This document shows positions 45,048 to 53,140 of a DNA stretch of 64,000 nucleotides, one piece after another. Made by a program: the position numbers and the translations under genes. The DNA comes from a virus. The first letter of the stretch is position 1, and the number at the start of each line of letters is the position of its first letter. Where the stretch lies: positions 1 to 64,000 of IMG/VR virus record IMGVR_UViG_3300011114_001049; one strand, given 5' to 3'. A model generated the notes under the pieces. That model searched no databases, was not told the origin of the DNA, and was given only the letters and a program-made list of their open reading frames with translations.

Positions 45048-45977
45048 ATGACTTTTATAAATTGGGGCAGTGAGTCTGAAGAACAAAAAAATTACAGGAG
45101 GTTTTTAGAAGAGCAGGCCCTTTTCGAGCAGGCAGTAAACGCAAGTCGGGCAAGAGGCGGTCAGTCTCCTGGGGTAGGAGGAAGCGGTAGTATTATCGAA
45201 AGTTTAGCAGAAATAAGCATAGAAACTATTTTAGCTAATCTTAATTTAAGATATTCTGAAGTTACAGAATTAGTCCCAAACATATATAATTTTTGGGATG
45301 ATTATACTAAAGACGACGACGAAAACCCTATGTCTGGAATAAATGATGGTGGTGATGACATGTATGATGGCGGAAACTATATGAATACTAATCTTACTGC
45401 AACTTGGGACGATATTAAAGATGGAGAAATTGATGACGATGCTATACTTGCAGCAGCAAGTATACCATATACTCATACTCAAGCAGACGATGAGGAAGAC
45501 GATCCAACTCAATATTATAACCCGCCTATGGACGGTGCAGTTCAGTTAGGGGACTCTTATTTTGGCGCGGGCTCTAAATATTTTACGAATATGTATCCTG
45601 GTTTATTTATAATGGTTGCAGATAATATTTCTATCTCTGAATTTAATATTAGTGGTGATGTAGGATCTGATGGTGAAGGAGTTAGCGCAGGATATATCGA
45701 GTCAATTGTTCCTGGCTGGACTCTTTTTTATAAAAATAATACAGATGAAGATAACGAAGATCCTTCAATTAATCAGTTAATTTTAGTACCTGGTAATTCT
45801 GATGGGATTACTCAAGAATATGACGATTCGTCAGAATACGATGACCATAGAATATCAGGAATAGGTAATAGAGGTAGATTAATATATGCAGTTGTTGCTC
45901 GACATCCAGACGAAGACGTATTATCTGAATCTGATGCTATTTTAGTGGCGCAAAAAATACTAGAGATAATTCTTTAA
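45048..45977 (+). CDS. Fibre-like protein, domain-shuffled relative of 40261
   Basis: 309 aa. Residues 1-50 (F-I-N-W-G-S-E-S-E-E-Q-K-N ... P-G-V-G-G-S) are homologous to the 911-aa protein's start. L-N-L-R-Y-S-E-V-T-E-L-V-P ... G-D-D-M-Y-D-G-G-N is at 65-110, and the Y-F-T-N-M-Y-P-G-L-F module at about 175-300. It keeps the attachment domain but only part of the outer region, in opposite order. Likely an alternative or accessory fibre. Confidence 0.75.
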   Translation: MTFINWGSESEEQKNYRRFLEEQALFEQAVNASRARGGQSPGVGGSGSIIESLAEISIETILANLNLRYSEVTELVPNIYNFWDDYTKDDDENPMSGINDGGDDMYDGGNYMNTNLTATWDDIKDGEIDDDAILAAASIPYTHTQADDEEDDPTQYYNPPMDGAVQLGDSYFGAGSKYFTNMYPGLFIMVADNISISEFNISGDVGSDGEGVSAGYIESIVPGWTLFYKNNTDEDNEDPSINQLILVPGNSDGITQEYDDSSEYDDHRISGIGNRGRLIYAVVARHPDEDVLSESDAILVAQKILEIIL

Positions 45978-46016
45978 TAAGTTTTTTATACTAGAAAAAA
46001 TAGATTGAATTACTAA

Positions 46017-46024
46017 ATAAATAA
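46017..46024 (+). promoter_or_regulatory. Late-type promoter box ATAAATAA
   Basis: ACTAAATAAATAATTAAAA 23 bases before the 48-aa basic protein. Confidence 0.55.
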
Positions 46025-46046
46025 TTAAAATAGGCGCTGAATAAAA

Positions 46047-46193
46047 ATGGCATCAACTAAAAAATTATTAACTAATAACACGTTAACTTCAAGCTCTCGT
46101 AAAAAGAGACCAGGAATACACGCAAAGACCAAGCGTAGCTTTTCTAAAAAGAGCAAAAATTGGGCTAAGCAGTATAGGGGTCAGGGAAAATAA
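46047..46193 (+). CDS. Small highly basic phage protein
   Basis: 48 aa, MASTKKLLTNNTLTSSSRKK ending R-P-G-I-H-A-K-T-K-R-S-F-S-K-K-S-K-N-W-A-K-Q-Y-R-G-Q-G-K. The P-G-[IV]-H-[AS]-K ... Y-R-G-Q-G pattern is familiar from tiny basic proteins of marine T4-like phages. Charge suggests DNA binding, perhaps in the head. Own late box upstream. Confidence 0.75.
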   Translation: MASTKKLLTNNTLTSSSRKKRPGIHAKTKRSFSKKSKNWAKQYRGQGK

Positions 46194-46206
46194 ATTGCAG
46201 TATTAA

Positions 46207-46214
46207 ATAAATAA
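46207..46214 (+). promoter_or_regulatory. Late-type promoter box ATAAATAA
   Basis: TTAAATAAATAACTAAAATA, ATG 21 bases later. Confidence 0.6.
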
Positions 46215-46234
46215 CTAAAATAATAAAAATACTA

Positions 46235-46816
46235 ATGAAAAGATACGTTAAGCTTTTTGAAAGATATGTTAGAGAAAACGAAGAAATTGAGCAATTCGGT
46301 GACTCAGAATATATGCCTAGTGACGATATGTCTAATAACAATATATATGGCGATTATGACCAAGATGAAATGTCTAAACCTGAAGTTGTTGAACTTATCG
46401 CAAAATACTTTAAAACTAAAATACTACCTGAATTAGAGCCAGAAGAAAAGGCTGAATTAAAAGATATGGCAAGAGAAGCTACTCCTGAAATGACAGAAGA
46501 ATATCTTAATGAAGACTTGAGAGATAGATTTAAAAGTTTTAAAGAAAAGGCTATGATCGGTGGTGGACTTGCAACAATGGTAACAGGAATGATTACTGCT
46601 CTTGGTGAATTTACGGGTTACTCAGAATCTGAGTTAACTATGAGAATTCACGACTTCGTTGAAGGTTTTGGGGCAGGTCGATACTCAGGTCCGATAACTG
46701 TGGCAATGGTATTTGCAGGAATAACAATGGCGTTAAAAGGATATTCAGATAGAGCAAACAGATTAGATACTCCATATACAAAAGGTAAAGGTGGAAATGG
46801 ATTTAACTCGTATTGA
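46235..46816 (+). CDS. Putative packaged membrane-active protein
   Basis: 193 aa. Leader MKRYVKLFERYVRENEEIE (V-R-E then Asn). Middle part acidic. Two Gly/Ala-rich hydrophobic helices at about 107-125 and 145-162 (M-I-G-G-G-L-A-T-M-V-T-G-M-I-T-A; V-A-M-V-F-A-G-I-T-M-A). If packaged, it might insert in the host membrane after injection, as proposed for the 10946 protein. No family recognised. Confidence 0.75.
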   Translation: MKRYVKLFERYVRENEEIEQFGDSEYMPSDDMSNNNIYGDYDQDEMSKPEVVELIAKYFKTKILPELEPEEKAELKDMAREATPEMTEEYLNEDLRDRFKSFKEKAMIGGGLATMVTGMITALGEFTGYSESELTMRIHDFVEGFGAGRYSGPITVAMVFAGITMALKGYSDRANRLDTPYTKGKGGNGFNSY

Positions 46817-46852
46817 GTTAGATAAGATAAAGGCTTGTATTTTAAGATTTTA

Positions 46853-47380
46853 TCATCCTTGAGTTTCTAGGTATTTCTTAAACCCTGTGCAAGCTTTAAC
46901 GATTTCTCCGTTGTTGCTTAAATCTCCAACTATGTAATCAAGACTACCCTCGTCGTCGCTTGCAAATGCAGCACCAATGACAAATTCTGAACCGTTGTAA
47001 GCAAGCTCACTATAGTCTAACATGGAGTTAAGGTAGTACTCAGTGTCTGCCACGGGTATTAGTAATTCGTTCATAAAGTTAGAACTGTCAATCTCTGTGT
47101 TGTTAACGTCAAGTTCTACACCGCATCTTTTGAATGCATCAGCAACATACTCAAGAAAAGGCGGTAAGTCTTTCTTAATAATTCCAGTAAGTGGAACAGG
47201 CTTAGCTTTCTTCATTGCTTCAACCGCAACTACTTCTACTTCCTTGTCTTCCATGTCCTCGACATTCTTACTGGTTCCGCTTAGCAGTTGTGCACCTACA
47301 TCCCATAAATCTGCGTCTCTGCCATTGTTGTAATTGATGCCCTCATTGATATTTGAGAAGTACTCGTTGATGTTTTTCAT
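46853..47380 (-). CDS. Putative packaged protein with leader
   Basis: 175 aa. Leader MKNINEYFSNINEGINYN (I-N-E then Gly). Mature part acidic alpha/beta, including S-E-F-V-I-G-A-A-F-A-S-D-D-E-G-S. Converges on 46235-46816. No catalytic motif. No perfect ATAAATAA nearby. Confidence 0.7.
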   Translation of the reverse strand: MKNINEYFSNINEGINYNNGRDADLWDVGAQLLSGTSKNVEDMEDKEVEVVAVEAMKKAKPVPLTGIIKKDLPPFLEYVADAFKRCGVELDVNNTEIDSSNFMNELLIPVADTEYYLNSMLDYSELAYNGSEFVIGAAFASDDEGSLDYIVGDLSNNGEIVKACTGFKKYLETQG

Positions 47381-47442
47381 ATTATCTTTGTTTTTCTTTT
47401 AATTATTTTGCTAATGAATAGATTAGATTATAGATATACAGA

Positions 47443-47468
47443 AAAACCCCTTTATTCAAGGGGTTTTT
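47443..47468 (-). terminator. Terminator hairpin at end of minus-strand gene
   Basis: AACCCC-TTTATTCAA-GGGGTT with A/T tracts on both sides, so it can act in both directions. It overlaps the last codons of the 47452-47790 gene. Confidence 0.7.
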
Positions 47469-47790
47469 TATTTTCCTTTAGATAGTCTTCTAAAATTTTT
47501 ACAATTTCATCAATCTCATATCTAGCTTCATCACTAACCAATTTAAAATTTTTGTATTTGAAAAGAAATAACCAAAAGAATGCAAAGTGAATTAAGAGCA
47601 TAAGAAATAAGGTAGCTATTGTGATTCCCAACATACATAAGACGGGTACTCCAAACGTTATTAGGTAAAACACAAAATTAAAAATTTCTGTATTAGCAAT
47701 AGATAAAAACTTATATTGCCAAATCACCCTTTTTAATTTGTTTGGCGGTAAGTCTTTATGTAAGTCAGCTTCTTCTTTGATTTTAGACAT
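47452..47790 (-). CDS. Two-helix membrane protein
   Basis: 112 aa from ATG at 47788-47790 (MSKIKEEADLHKDLPPNKLK); an upstream in-frame start at 47832 would add a hydrophobic stretch. Residues 35-80 form two membrane helices (L-I-T-F-G-V-P-V-L-C-M-L-G-I-T-I-A), followed by a charged cytosolic tail (D-E-I-V-K-I-L-E-D-Y-L-K). Function unknown. Confidence 0.6.
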   Translation of the reverse strand: MSKIKEEADLHKDLPPNKLKRVIWQYKFLSIANTEIFNFVFYLITFGVPVLCMLGITIATLFLMLLIHFAFFWLFLFKYKNFKLVSDEARYEIDEIVKILEDYLKENKKPLE

Positions 47791-47980
47791 AATCGTAGTT
47801 TTTAATAATATTATTATACTAAATAGAAGCAATTAGTTAAATAATTACTCCACTTAAAACCCAACAAATAGTTCTTAGTTAAATATAGTTAGAGCCTGAC
47901 ACTAGTCGGCGCTGAGTCCTTTGGGCTTTTGAGTTGTCTTAGGCAGCAATAGCGTCGGCCATAAAAAAACAAGGTAAAAT

Positions 47981-48748
47981 ATGTACACATCAAATTCAAC
48001 TGCGTCTAACTCGACGCCCACTGCTAATATTGCAGTAAATCGAAATCGCCTTAAGCATTACACAGGCGATCTAGTCTATTTAAAGGATGGAACTCATTTT
48101 GAAATAGAACTATACAACCCAAAAACCTTCAAGGTCCTGGCTAAAATCTTAGTCAACGGCATAAACGTCTCCGCTGCAGGCATAGTCATTAGGCCTGGAG
48201 AAAGAGTCTTTTTAGAAAGATGGCTGGACAAGTCTAATAAGTTTCTATTTGAGACTTATGAAGTAGACGATTCTCTAGAGTCTAGAGAAGCAATAGCTCA
48301 AAACGGTAAAGTAATAGTTGAGTTCTACGATGAAGTTCAACAAGTAAGCCAGTTCAATCTAGTTGGTCCAAGCACGACTGTAAACTCGCTCCTCTTAACT
48401 GACTCTCCGACTTGGACAACTAATCCTGTCTATACGGGCACGACTAGCACTCCGTCTTTTGGAGGAACTACTGTAAATTATTCTACTCAAACGATTGGTG
48501 CAAACGCAAGTATAGCAGGTAGTTTGGAAACAGGTAGGGTCGAGAGCGGAGAATCTTCAACTCAAGAATTCTCATCAGACTTTACAGGCTTTAACTATTG
48601 GATAAATCACAAAGTAGGAATAACTCTCCTACCTGAATCACAAAAGCAGGTAGAAGTAAATGAGATTCGAAACTATTGTACTGAATGCGGAACCAGAATG
48701 AAGGCAAAGAGCTGGAAGTTCTGTCCTACATGCGGCACAAAAATATAA
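47981..48748 (+). CDS. Virion-like protein with C-terminal zinc ribbon
   Basis: 255 aa, MYTSNSTASNSTPTANIAVN. Residues 25-130 form a beta domain (H-F-E-I-E-L-Y-N-P-K-T-F-K-V-L-A-K-I ... R-P-G-E-R-V-F-L-E-R-W), a linker rich in Thr/Ser/Gly follows, and the end is a four-Cys ribbon (Y-C-T-E-C-G ... F-C-P-T-C-G). The combination resembles phage coat-associated decorating proteins of Bacteroidota phages, but that is from memory. Terminator downstream. Confidence 0.7.
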   Translation: MYTSNSTASNSTPTANIAVNRNRLKHYTGDLVYLKDGTHFEIELYNPKTFKVLAKILVNGINVSAAGIVIRPGERVFLERWLDKSNKFLFETYEVDDSLESREAIAQNGKVIVEFYDEVQQVSQFNLVGPSTTVNSLLLTDSPTWTTNPVYTGTTSTPSFGGTTVNYSTQTIGANASIAGSLETGRVESGESSTQEFSSDFTGFNYWINHKVGITLLPESQKQVEVNEIRNYCTECGTRMKAKSWKFCPTCGTKI

Positions 48749-48770
48749 ATTTTAAAATCAGGCTCTACTG

Positions 48771-48796
48771 AAGGATCTCTAGTGAGGTCCTTTTTT
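48771..48796 (+). terminator. Rho-independent terminator
   Basis: AGGATCTC-TAGT-GAGGTCCT hairpin (one G-T pair) with six T. Confidence 0.85.
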
Positions 48797-48808
48797 GTTT
48801 AGGTAGAG

Positions 48809-48816
48809 ATAAATAA
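48809..48816 (+). promoter_or_regulatory. Late-type promoter box ATAAATAA
   Basis: AGATAAATAAATTC four bases before the ATG, closer than usual. Confidence 0.45.
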
Positions 48817-48820
48817 ATTC

Positions 48821-50164
48821 ATGAAGCATGTTGCACTATTTGAAAGCTGGATGAGAGAGGAAACGATCATACTTACCTCAAGACAAGGTAGAACGATTAG
48901 AGTAAAGTCTGTCCACGGTAAGATCGAAGAGATCGATAACGAAGCAGAAATAAGATTTCCTTTTGTGACAGGTCAGCCAATCACAGTCTTGATGAAGAGT
49001 TGGGCCTGTACTAACGGTTTCAAGTGGAACGGTAAAAGTGTTTGTCCAGAAGAAAAAGTATTCGGTATACACAAGAAAGATATTCCGATGGGTCACGAGT
49101 TAAGAATGATGTTTCCTAATAAGTTTAGAAATGAATCGCTAGATAGTATGTCGCTATTAGAAATTTCAAATGGAGCCATTCCTGATAGTGAGCTGACTGT
49201 ACTTAACAAGCCTACTGGAGAAAAAGGCGATTCTAAAGTAAGATTAAATTCTAAAGCAGCTATTGATTTTAATAATATGGTTGCTGCTGCTAGACTAGAA
49301 GGTGTTAATATTGAAGTTAGTCAAGGTTATAGAGACTTGGGTAGTAAAGAGAGAGGTTGTGCTGATGGTTTTACTCAATGGTGTGCTTGGAATAAGTATA
49401 AGTCAGGAACGGGTAATTTAGCAGCTAGACCAGGAACATCTAATCACGGTAAAGGAAGTGCAGTTGATGTAAAAAATTGTAGAAAGGGAGGAGCTGTGCA
49501 CAACTGGTTGAAAATAAACGCTTCTAAGTTTAATTTTAGACCGCTTGCTAGTGAAGCTTGGCACTGGGACCATTCATCAAGTCGTGAAAGTATTATATCT
49601 TCGCTTGACGTGAGTAATACATCTTCACCAGGGAGCGATACTCAATTTACAAATTCTAAAAAATTACCTGAAAAAATTAAATCTTCAATAGATAAACTAA
49701 AAACAAAGTACGGTATTGACATTACTCAATCACACATTGATAAAGAATTTAAACAAGAAGGTGATATACAACCAGATAACGGTAGAGTTGATAGTGAAGC
49801 TAAGAAAAACATTGAAAAATTAATAAAAGATTGTAAAGTATTAAACCCTAACGTTAGGTTTCCTGTAGACATTGTTTCTGATTATAGAAGTTATGATGAC
49901 CAAGTAGATAATTTTGGAACAAAGGCTAAAACAAGAGGCGTTGATGACACACAAAAGTATAACACAATTCCTGGTTTTTCTCAACACCACACAGGAAAGG
50001 CTTTTGATATATTTAGTACTGAACCTACTTGGTGGGATACAAATTTAGAAGTTAAAAATTGGGTTGCAGATAATTGTAAAAAATATGGGTTTAAGGTAAC
50101 TTACACAGTTGATGGTGTAATTAGAAAAAAAGAGCCTTGGCATCTATTTTATGTTGGTAGTTAA
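48821..50164 (+). CDS. Double M15 (VanY/DacB-like) D,D-peptidase with leader
   Basis: 447 aa. Leader MKHVALFESWMREE. First M15 domain (res about 140-255): S207-N-H209-G-K-G-S-A-V-D216 and W-H248-W-D. Second (res about 285-445): S387-Q-H389-H-T-G-K-A-F-D396 and P-W-H441-L. Both keep the S-x-H-x-x-G-x-A-x-D zinc pattern, so both may be active. These enzymes remove the terminal D-Ala of peptidoglycan stems or cleave cross-bridges. The leader implies head packaging, whereas wall cutting at entry is usually a tail function. Codon use shifts after about residue 130. Confidence 0.88.
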   Translation: MKHVALFESWMREETIILTSRQGRTIRVKSVHGKIEEIDNEAEIRFPFVTGQPITVLMKSWACTNGFKWNGKSVCPEEKVFGIHKKDIPMGHELRMMFPNKFRNESLDSMSLLEISNGAIPDSELTVLNKPTGEKGDSKVRLNSKAAIDFNNMVAAARLEGVNIEVSQGYRDLGSKERGCADGFTQWCAWNKYKSGTGNLAARPGTSNHGKGSAVDVKNCRKGGAVHNWLKINASKFNFRPLASEAWHWDHSSSRESIISSLDVSNTSSPGSDTQFTNSKKLPEKIKSSIDKLKTKYGIDITQSHIDKEFKQEGDIQPDNGRVDSEAKKNIEKLIKDCKVLNPNVRFPVDIVSDYRSYDDQVDNFGTKAKTRGVDDTQKYNTIPGFSQHHTGKAFDIFSTEPTWWDTNLEVKNWVADNCKKYGFKVTYTVDGVIRKKEPWHLFYVGS

Positions 50165-50198
50165 TTAACTGATCTAACCCTAATTTTGAAAAGAGAAG

Positions 50199-51422
50199 TT
50201 AAAGAGCTAGCCAATCTTTGAAACTTAATGCCTTATTCTCAACAACTTGTTCCTTTCTCCTAAAAATATCAGCCGCTCGTACAGCATCAATAGCTTCTTT
50301 TGAAATCCAATTCTCAGTCTTAAAGTATGGATAATTAGACTTAGTTGAGTCGATTGCAATCTCAGAAACAAGACCAGTATTTATGACATATGCACCTTTG
50401 CCAGTCTCTTTGGCTAAACTAACAGTGTCTCCTTTCTTGATTATTCTCCGGTTTGAAGGCCTAGGTGCATTAAATGCTGCTTCAGCTGCGGTCCCATCAG
50501 GTTTAGTGGTTAACCAATAAACCCATTTGTCTCCTACTTCTAACCATATCTCGTTACCTGTGATTCCTTTAACTAGATTAGATGTTAGAACAGGTAGAGC
50601 TCCCCATACTCCAAACTTCTCGTTTCTTTCCATGAACCACGTTCTATTTGAGACAGTCATTTGCTTTGAAGCCTCAACCCTTACACCAAAGTCACCAGAT
50701 CTAAACTCAGTATCAATATCAGCAGCAACCCTCTCAGTAAACTCTTTTATTTTGTCAGTGGTCTGTTTACGAAAATCTTCTGGTGACGATAGATCTAAAC
50801 TTAATAATCCTCTACGTGCAACATCTGTCGATACTTGATGAGCAGACTTTATCTCGCTCGTTAAACTAAAGTCAATTCCTGATACTCTAGATAGCCTAGC
50901 AAGTTCTGCTTCCCTAGACGAGACTAGGTGTTTTATTGATCGATCTATTATTGTATCTAACTGACTGCTGTTTCTGCCGTCGCTATTATGTAACAAGATA
51001 GTCTGTACGTCAGTTCCAATCGTTACTATCCAAAAATTAGTACCTTCGCGAGTGACTGTCTTATCTAGATCAGATCTTTCATATACTGAAAATACTGGAG
51101 TTGCTTTAGTACCGTCAGGTAGGATAACTTGAGGCCTAGCCATCAAGACAAGACCAATCTTTGTAGGTTCGATTGTAGTTTCCCTAAAGAGCACACTCTC
51201 AGCAGGTTCAGCTAAAGTAGACAAAGTTTTCCTAAAGAAATATTCTATTTGACTAGTAGTTTCTTCGTCCAATTTAACAAACGTCTGTGATTTTCCAGTC
51301 TGTACTCCAATAACTTTAAGATTAGCTAATCGCCGGTCTGCTCTTTCTAAAAAATGCGCGCCTTTATCTGAGTCCTTTAGTGAAAGTGCCTCAGTAAGGA
51401 ACTGATCAAAGCTTTTTATCAT
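50199..51422 (-). CDS. Putative packaged protein with leader and C-terminal echo
   Basis: 407 aa. Leader MIKSFDQFLTEALSLK (L-T-E then Ala). The C-terminus A-L-S-F-K-D-W-L-A-L resembles the leader core without Glu. Between them is an alpha/beta protein with W-L-E-V-G-D-K-W-V-Y-W-L and basic segments; no enzyme motif recognised. Late box at 51440-51447 is 17 bases upstream. Same size class as T4 internal head proteins with enzymatic roles, but activity unknown. Confidence 0.78.
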   Translation of the reverse strand: MIKSFDQFLTEALSLKDSDKGAHFLERADRRLANLKVIGVQTGKSQTFVKLDEETTSQIEYFFRKTLSTLAEPAESVLFRETTIEPTKIGLVLMARPQVILPDGTKATPVFSVYERSDLDKTVTREGTNFWIVTIGTDVQTILLHNSDGRNSSQLDTIIDRSIKHLVSSREAELARLSRVSGIDFSLTSEIKSAHQVSTDVARRGLLSLDLSSPEDFRKQTTDKIKEFTERVAADIDTEFRSGDFGVRVEASKQMTVSNRTWFMERNEKFGVWGALPVLTSNLVKGITGNEIWLEVGDKWVYWLTTKPDGTAAEAAFNAPRPSNRRIIKKGDTVSLAKETGKGAYVINTGLVSEIAIDSTKSNYPYFKTENWISKEAIDAVRAADIFRRKEQVVENKALSFKDWLAL

Positions 51423-51439
51423 TAACTGAATAATTTAGA

Positions 51440-51447
51440 TTATTTAT
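51440..51447 (-). promoter_or_regulatory. Late-type promoter box ATAAATAA
   Basis: Minus-strand GATAAATAATCTAAATT upstream of the 50199-51422 gene. Confidence 0.55.
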
Positions 51448-51503
51448 CTAACCTGTTCTGTCCTTAATTCTAAACCGTAAGTAAAGATAAAAATCTGGTT
51501 GGG

Positions 51504-51511
51504 ATAAATAA
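51504..51511 (+). promoter_or_regulatory. Late-type promoter box ATAAATAA
   Basis: GGATAAATAATAAAA five bases before the 51517 ATG; divergent from the 51440 box. Confidence 0.45.
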
Positions 51512-51516
51512 TAAAA

Positions 51517-51963
51517 ATGAAGAAGTTAAAGTTTATATTAGAAAGCAGAGAATACTTTGCAATAGATGGTATCGAGTGGAAAGACATCAAATTTGTCACG
51601 ACTGGTAAGGACGACAACCTGATGTATCTTGGAGTCATCCTACCTGGGGACAGCGAGCCCTTAGAAGGATTAGAACTGACTATTCAAGTAGTAATGAATG
51701 CTCTGTATCAGCCTCATATAAGTCTTCCTGAGGAGCTTAGAGGTAAGGGCTTGACAGTTAAGATATATCGAGCACTAGTTGAAAGGCTCGGTCATCTATA
51801 TTCAGGTAAAGGGCGCAGACAAAACCCAATGATAGATAGAGTTTGGGTAAAGCTTAAGATGGATCCTACTATACGCTGTGCTGAGAATTCAATAGGCACT
51901 GCATGCTGGTTACCAGATGACGAACTTGGAACTTCTCTTGAAGATTTTCTTGGGGATGAATAA
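51517..51963 (+). CDS. Putative packaged small protein
   Basis: 148 aa, MKKLKFILESREYFAIDGIE; short leader (I-L-E then Ser). The rest (G-L-E-L-T-I-Q-V-V-M-N-A-L-Y-Q-P-H-I-S-L-P-E-E-L-R-G-K-G-L) has the R-G-K-G-x-x-x-K-I-Y look of a GNAT acyl-CoA loop, but the remainder of the fold is not convincing. Function uncertain. Confidence 0.65.
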   Translation: MKKLKFILESREYFAIDGIEWKDIKFVTTGKDDNLMYLGVILPGDSEPLEGLELTIQVVMNALYQPHISLPEELRGKGLTVKIYRALVERLGHLYSGKGRRQNPMIDRVWVKLKMDPTIRCAENSIGTACWLPDDELGTSLEDFLGDE

Positions 51964-51976
51964 ATAAAAGAAAAAG

Positions 51977-52255
51977 ATGAAAAGATATTTTTTAGGTTGG
52001 GAAAACATTAAATGGATAATAAGAGAACTTGGAAAAATGTATTCTTCAACGATTTCATTCTTTTCTAAGAAGAGAATTGAATCAGGCTTAGCTTTTATTA
52101 TTGGCCAATGGGGAATGATTTTTTTTATGTTAGAGAATCACTCTAACATGTCAACGTCAGATCTAGTATTATGGACAAGCGTTGAATTTTTAATTGCTGG
52201 TTATACAACTCACCATATTCAAAAGGAAAAGAGAGAAAAAGAAAACGAAGGATGA
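51977..52255 (+). CDS. Membrane protein, holin-like
   Basis: 92 aa, MKRYFLGWENIKWIIRELGK. Two hydrophobic segments (F-I-I-G-Q-W-G-M-I-F-F-M-L; L-W-T-S-V-E-F-L-I-A-G-Y) around a short polar turn, and a Lys/Glu-rich tail. Similar small two-helix proteins occur in other T4-like phages. Located just before a lysozyme and a lipoprotein gene, so lysis is a reasonable guess. Overlaps the lysozyme start by four bases. Confidence 0.7.
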   Translation: MKRYFLGWENIKWIIRELGKMYSSTISFFSKKRIESGLAFIIGQWGMIFFMLENHSNMSTSDLVLWTSVEFLIAGYTTHHIQKEKREKENEG

Positions 52256-52818
52256 AACACATATTAGAAAGAAGGGAATGGACTAGGTTAAACGAGACGT
52301 ATTTTAGCAAAGGCTCTGCTTTTGAGAAATCAAAAGAAAAAGCTATTGCTATAATGAGTAAGCTTTCAGACAAAGGGCTATCGCCTGTTGCAGCGGCAGC
52401 TGTTGTCGGTAACATGTTTAAAGAATCAGTATTCGACCCAAATGCAAGATCACCAGACGGAGGGTATGTTGGCTTATGCCAATGGGGAGGACCTCGTAAG
52501 GCTAAGCTAATGGCTAAACCCAAGTGGAACACCGTCGATACTCAAATAGATTTTATAATGGATGAGCTTGCTACACTGACTTACTTCGATAAAGCAACGC
52601 AAAAGAAAGTTCTAATTAAGGATGCAATAACTAATGCTGCTACTCCGGAAAAGGCTGCTGAGCTTTTTGCTAGGCGATATGAAGTATGTGCTGACCCTAC
52701 TTCTGAAAAAAGGATAAATGGTGCAAAGGAGATACACGATATTTATGTGTCGCAGATCGCTGCATTTACTGGGCCAGACAGCAGTGCAGACGCTATGTTA
52801 GACGAACCCGTTCCTTAG
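52252..52818 (+). CDS. Phage tail-lysozyme family muramidase with leader-like start
   Basis: 188 aa. MKHILERREWTRLNETYFS is a variant leader (R-L-N-E). Then a lysozyme-like domain of the Phage_lysozyme2 type: A-A-A-V-V-G-N-M-F-K-E58-S-V-F-D-P-N-A-R, with the likely catalytic Glu, and G-Y-V-G-L-C-Q-W-G-G. A-A-E-L-F-A-R-R-Y-E is near the end. Members of this family digest peptidoglycan, usually as part of tail tips. Either released at lysis or carried in the virion. Confidence 0.85.
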   Translation: MKHILERREWTRLNETYFSKGSAFEKSKEKAIAIMSKLSDKGLSPVAAAAVVGNMFKESVFDPNARSPDGGYVGLCQWGGPRKAKLMAKPKWNTVDTQIDFIMDELATLTYFDKATQKKVLIKDAITNAATPEKAAELFARRYEVCADPTSEKRINGAKEIHDIYVSQIAAFTGPDSSADAMLDEPVP

Positions 52819-53023
52819 ATAAAGGTTTATTCCTTTTATAGGGAGAATAATATCTTTCCTCTAGGTATTCCAAAACATCGATAGGTAATGGCAGCTCAGT
52901 AGTCTCAACCGACCACTTCAATACTTCTGCCTTAATTTCTTCCCAGTTTGTCGGGAATGGCAAATCATCTTGTGTATCCAATATGTTATTTTTTAGAGTG
53001 TTCAACTTTACTGTATGCATCAC
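52793..53023 (-). CDS. Uncharacterised acidic protein
   Basis: 76 aa, MMHTVKLNTLKNNILDTQDD. Acidic, helical, with L-P-L-P-I-D-V-L-E-Y-L-E-E-R-Y-Y. Overlaps the lysozyme gene's 3' end by 26 bases on the opposite strand, and the lipoprotein gene by 38. Moderately supported. Confidence 0.55.
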   Translation of the reverse strand: MMHTVKLNTLKNNILDTQDDLPFPTNWEEIKAEVLKWSVETTELPLPIDVLEYLEERYYSPYKRNKPLSKERVRLT

Positions 53024-53093
53024 AGCCTGCTTGTTTACTTGACTTACAACTAATTAGTACAATCAGTATGAGCATTAGCGTTATAGCTTTCAT
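52986..53093 (-). CDS. 35-aa lipoprotein, Rz1-like candidate
   Basis: MKAITLMLILIVLISCKSSK; signal peptide with lipobox L-I-S-C (Cys16), then S-S-K-Q-A-G-C-D-A-Y. Size and lipobox suit an outer-membrane spanin subunit (Rz1 type). Location beside the holin-like and lysozyme genes fits, although on the other strand. No proline-rich tail is seen. Confidence 0.65.
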   Translation of the reverse strand: MKAITLMLILIVLISCKSSKQAGCDAYSKVEHSKK

Positions 53094-53140
53094 AGCCTTT
53101 ATCATTATTTTTTTATTAAAATACAATAATTTAAAACAAA

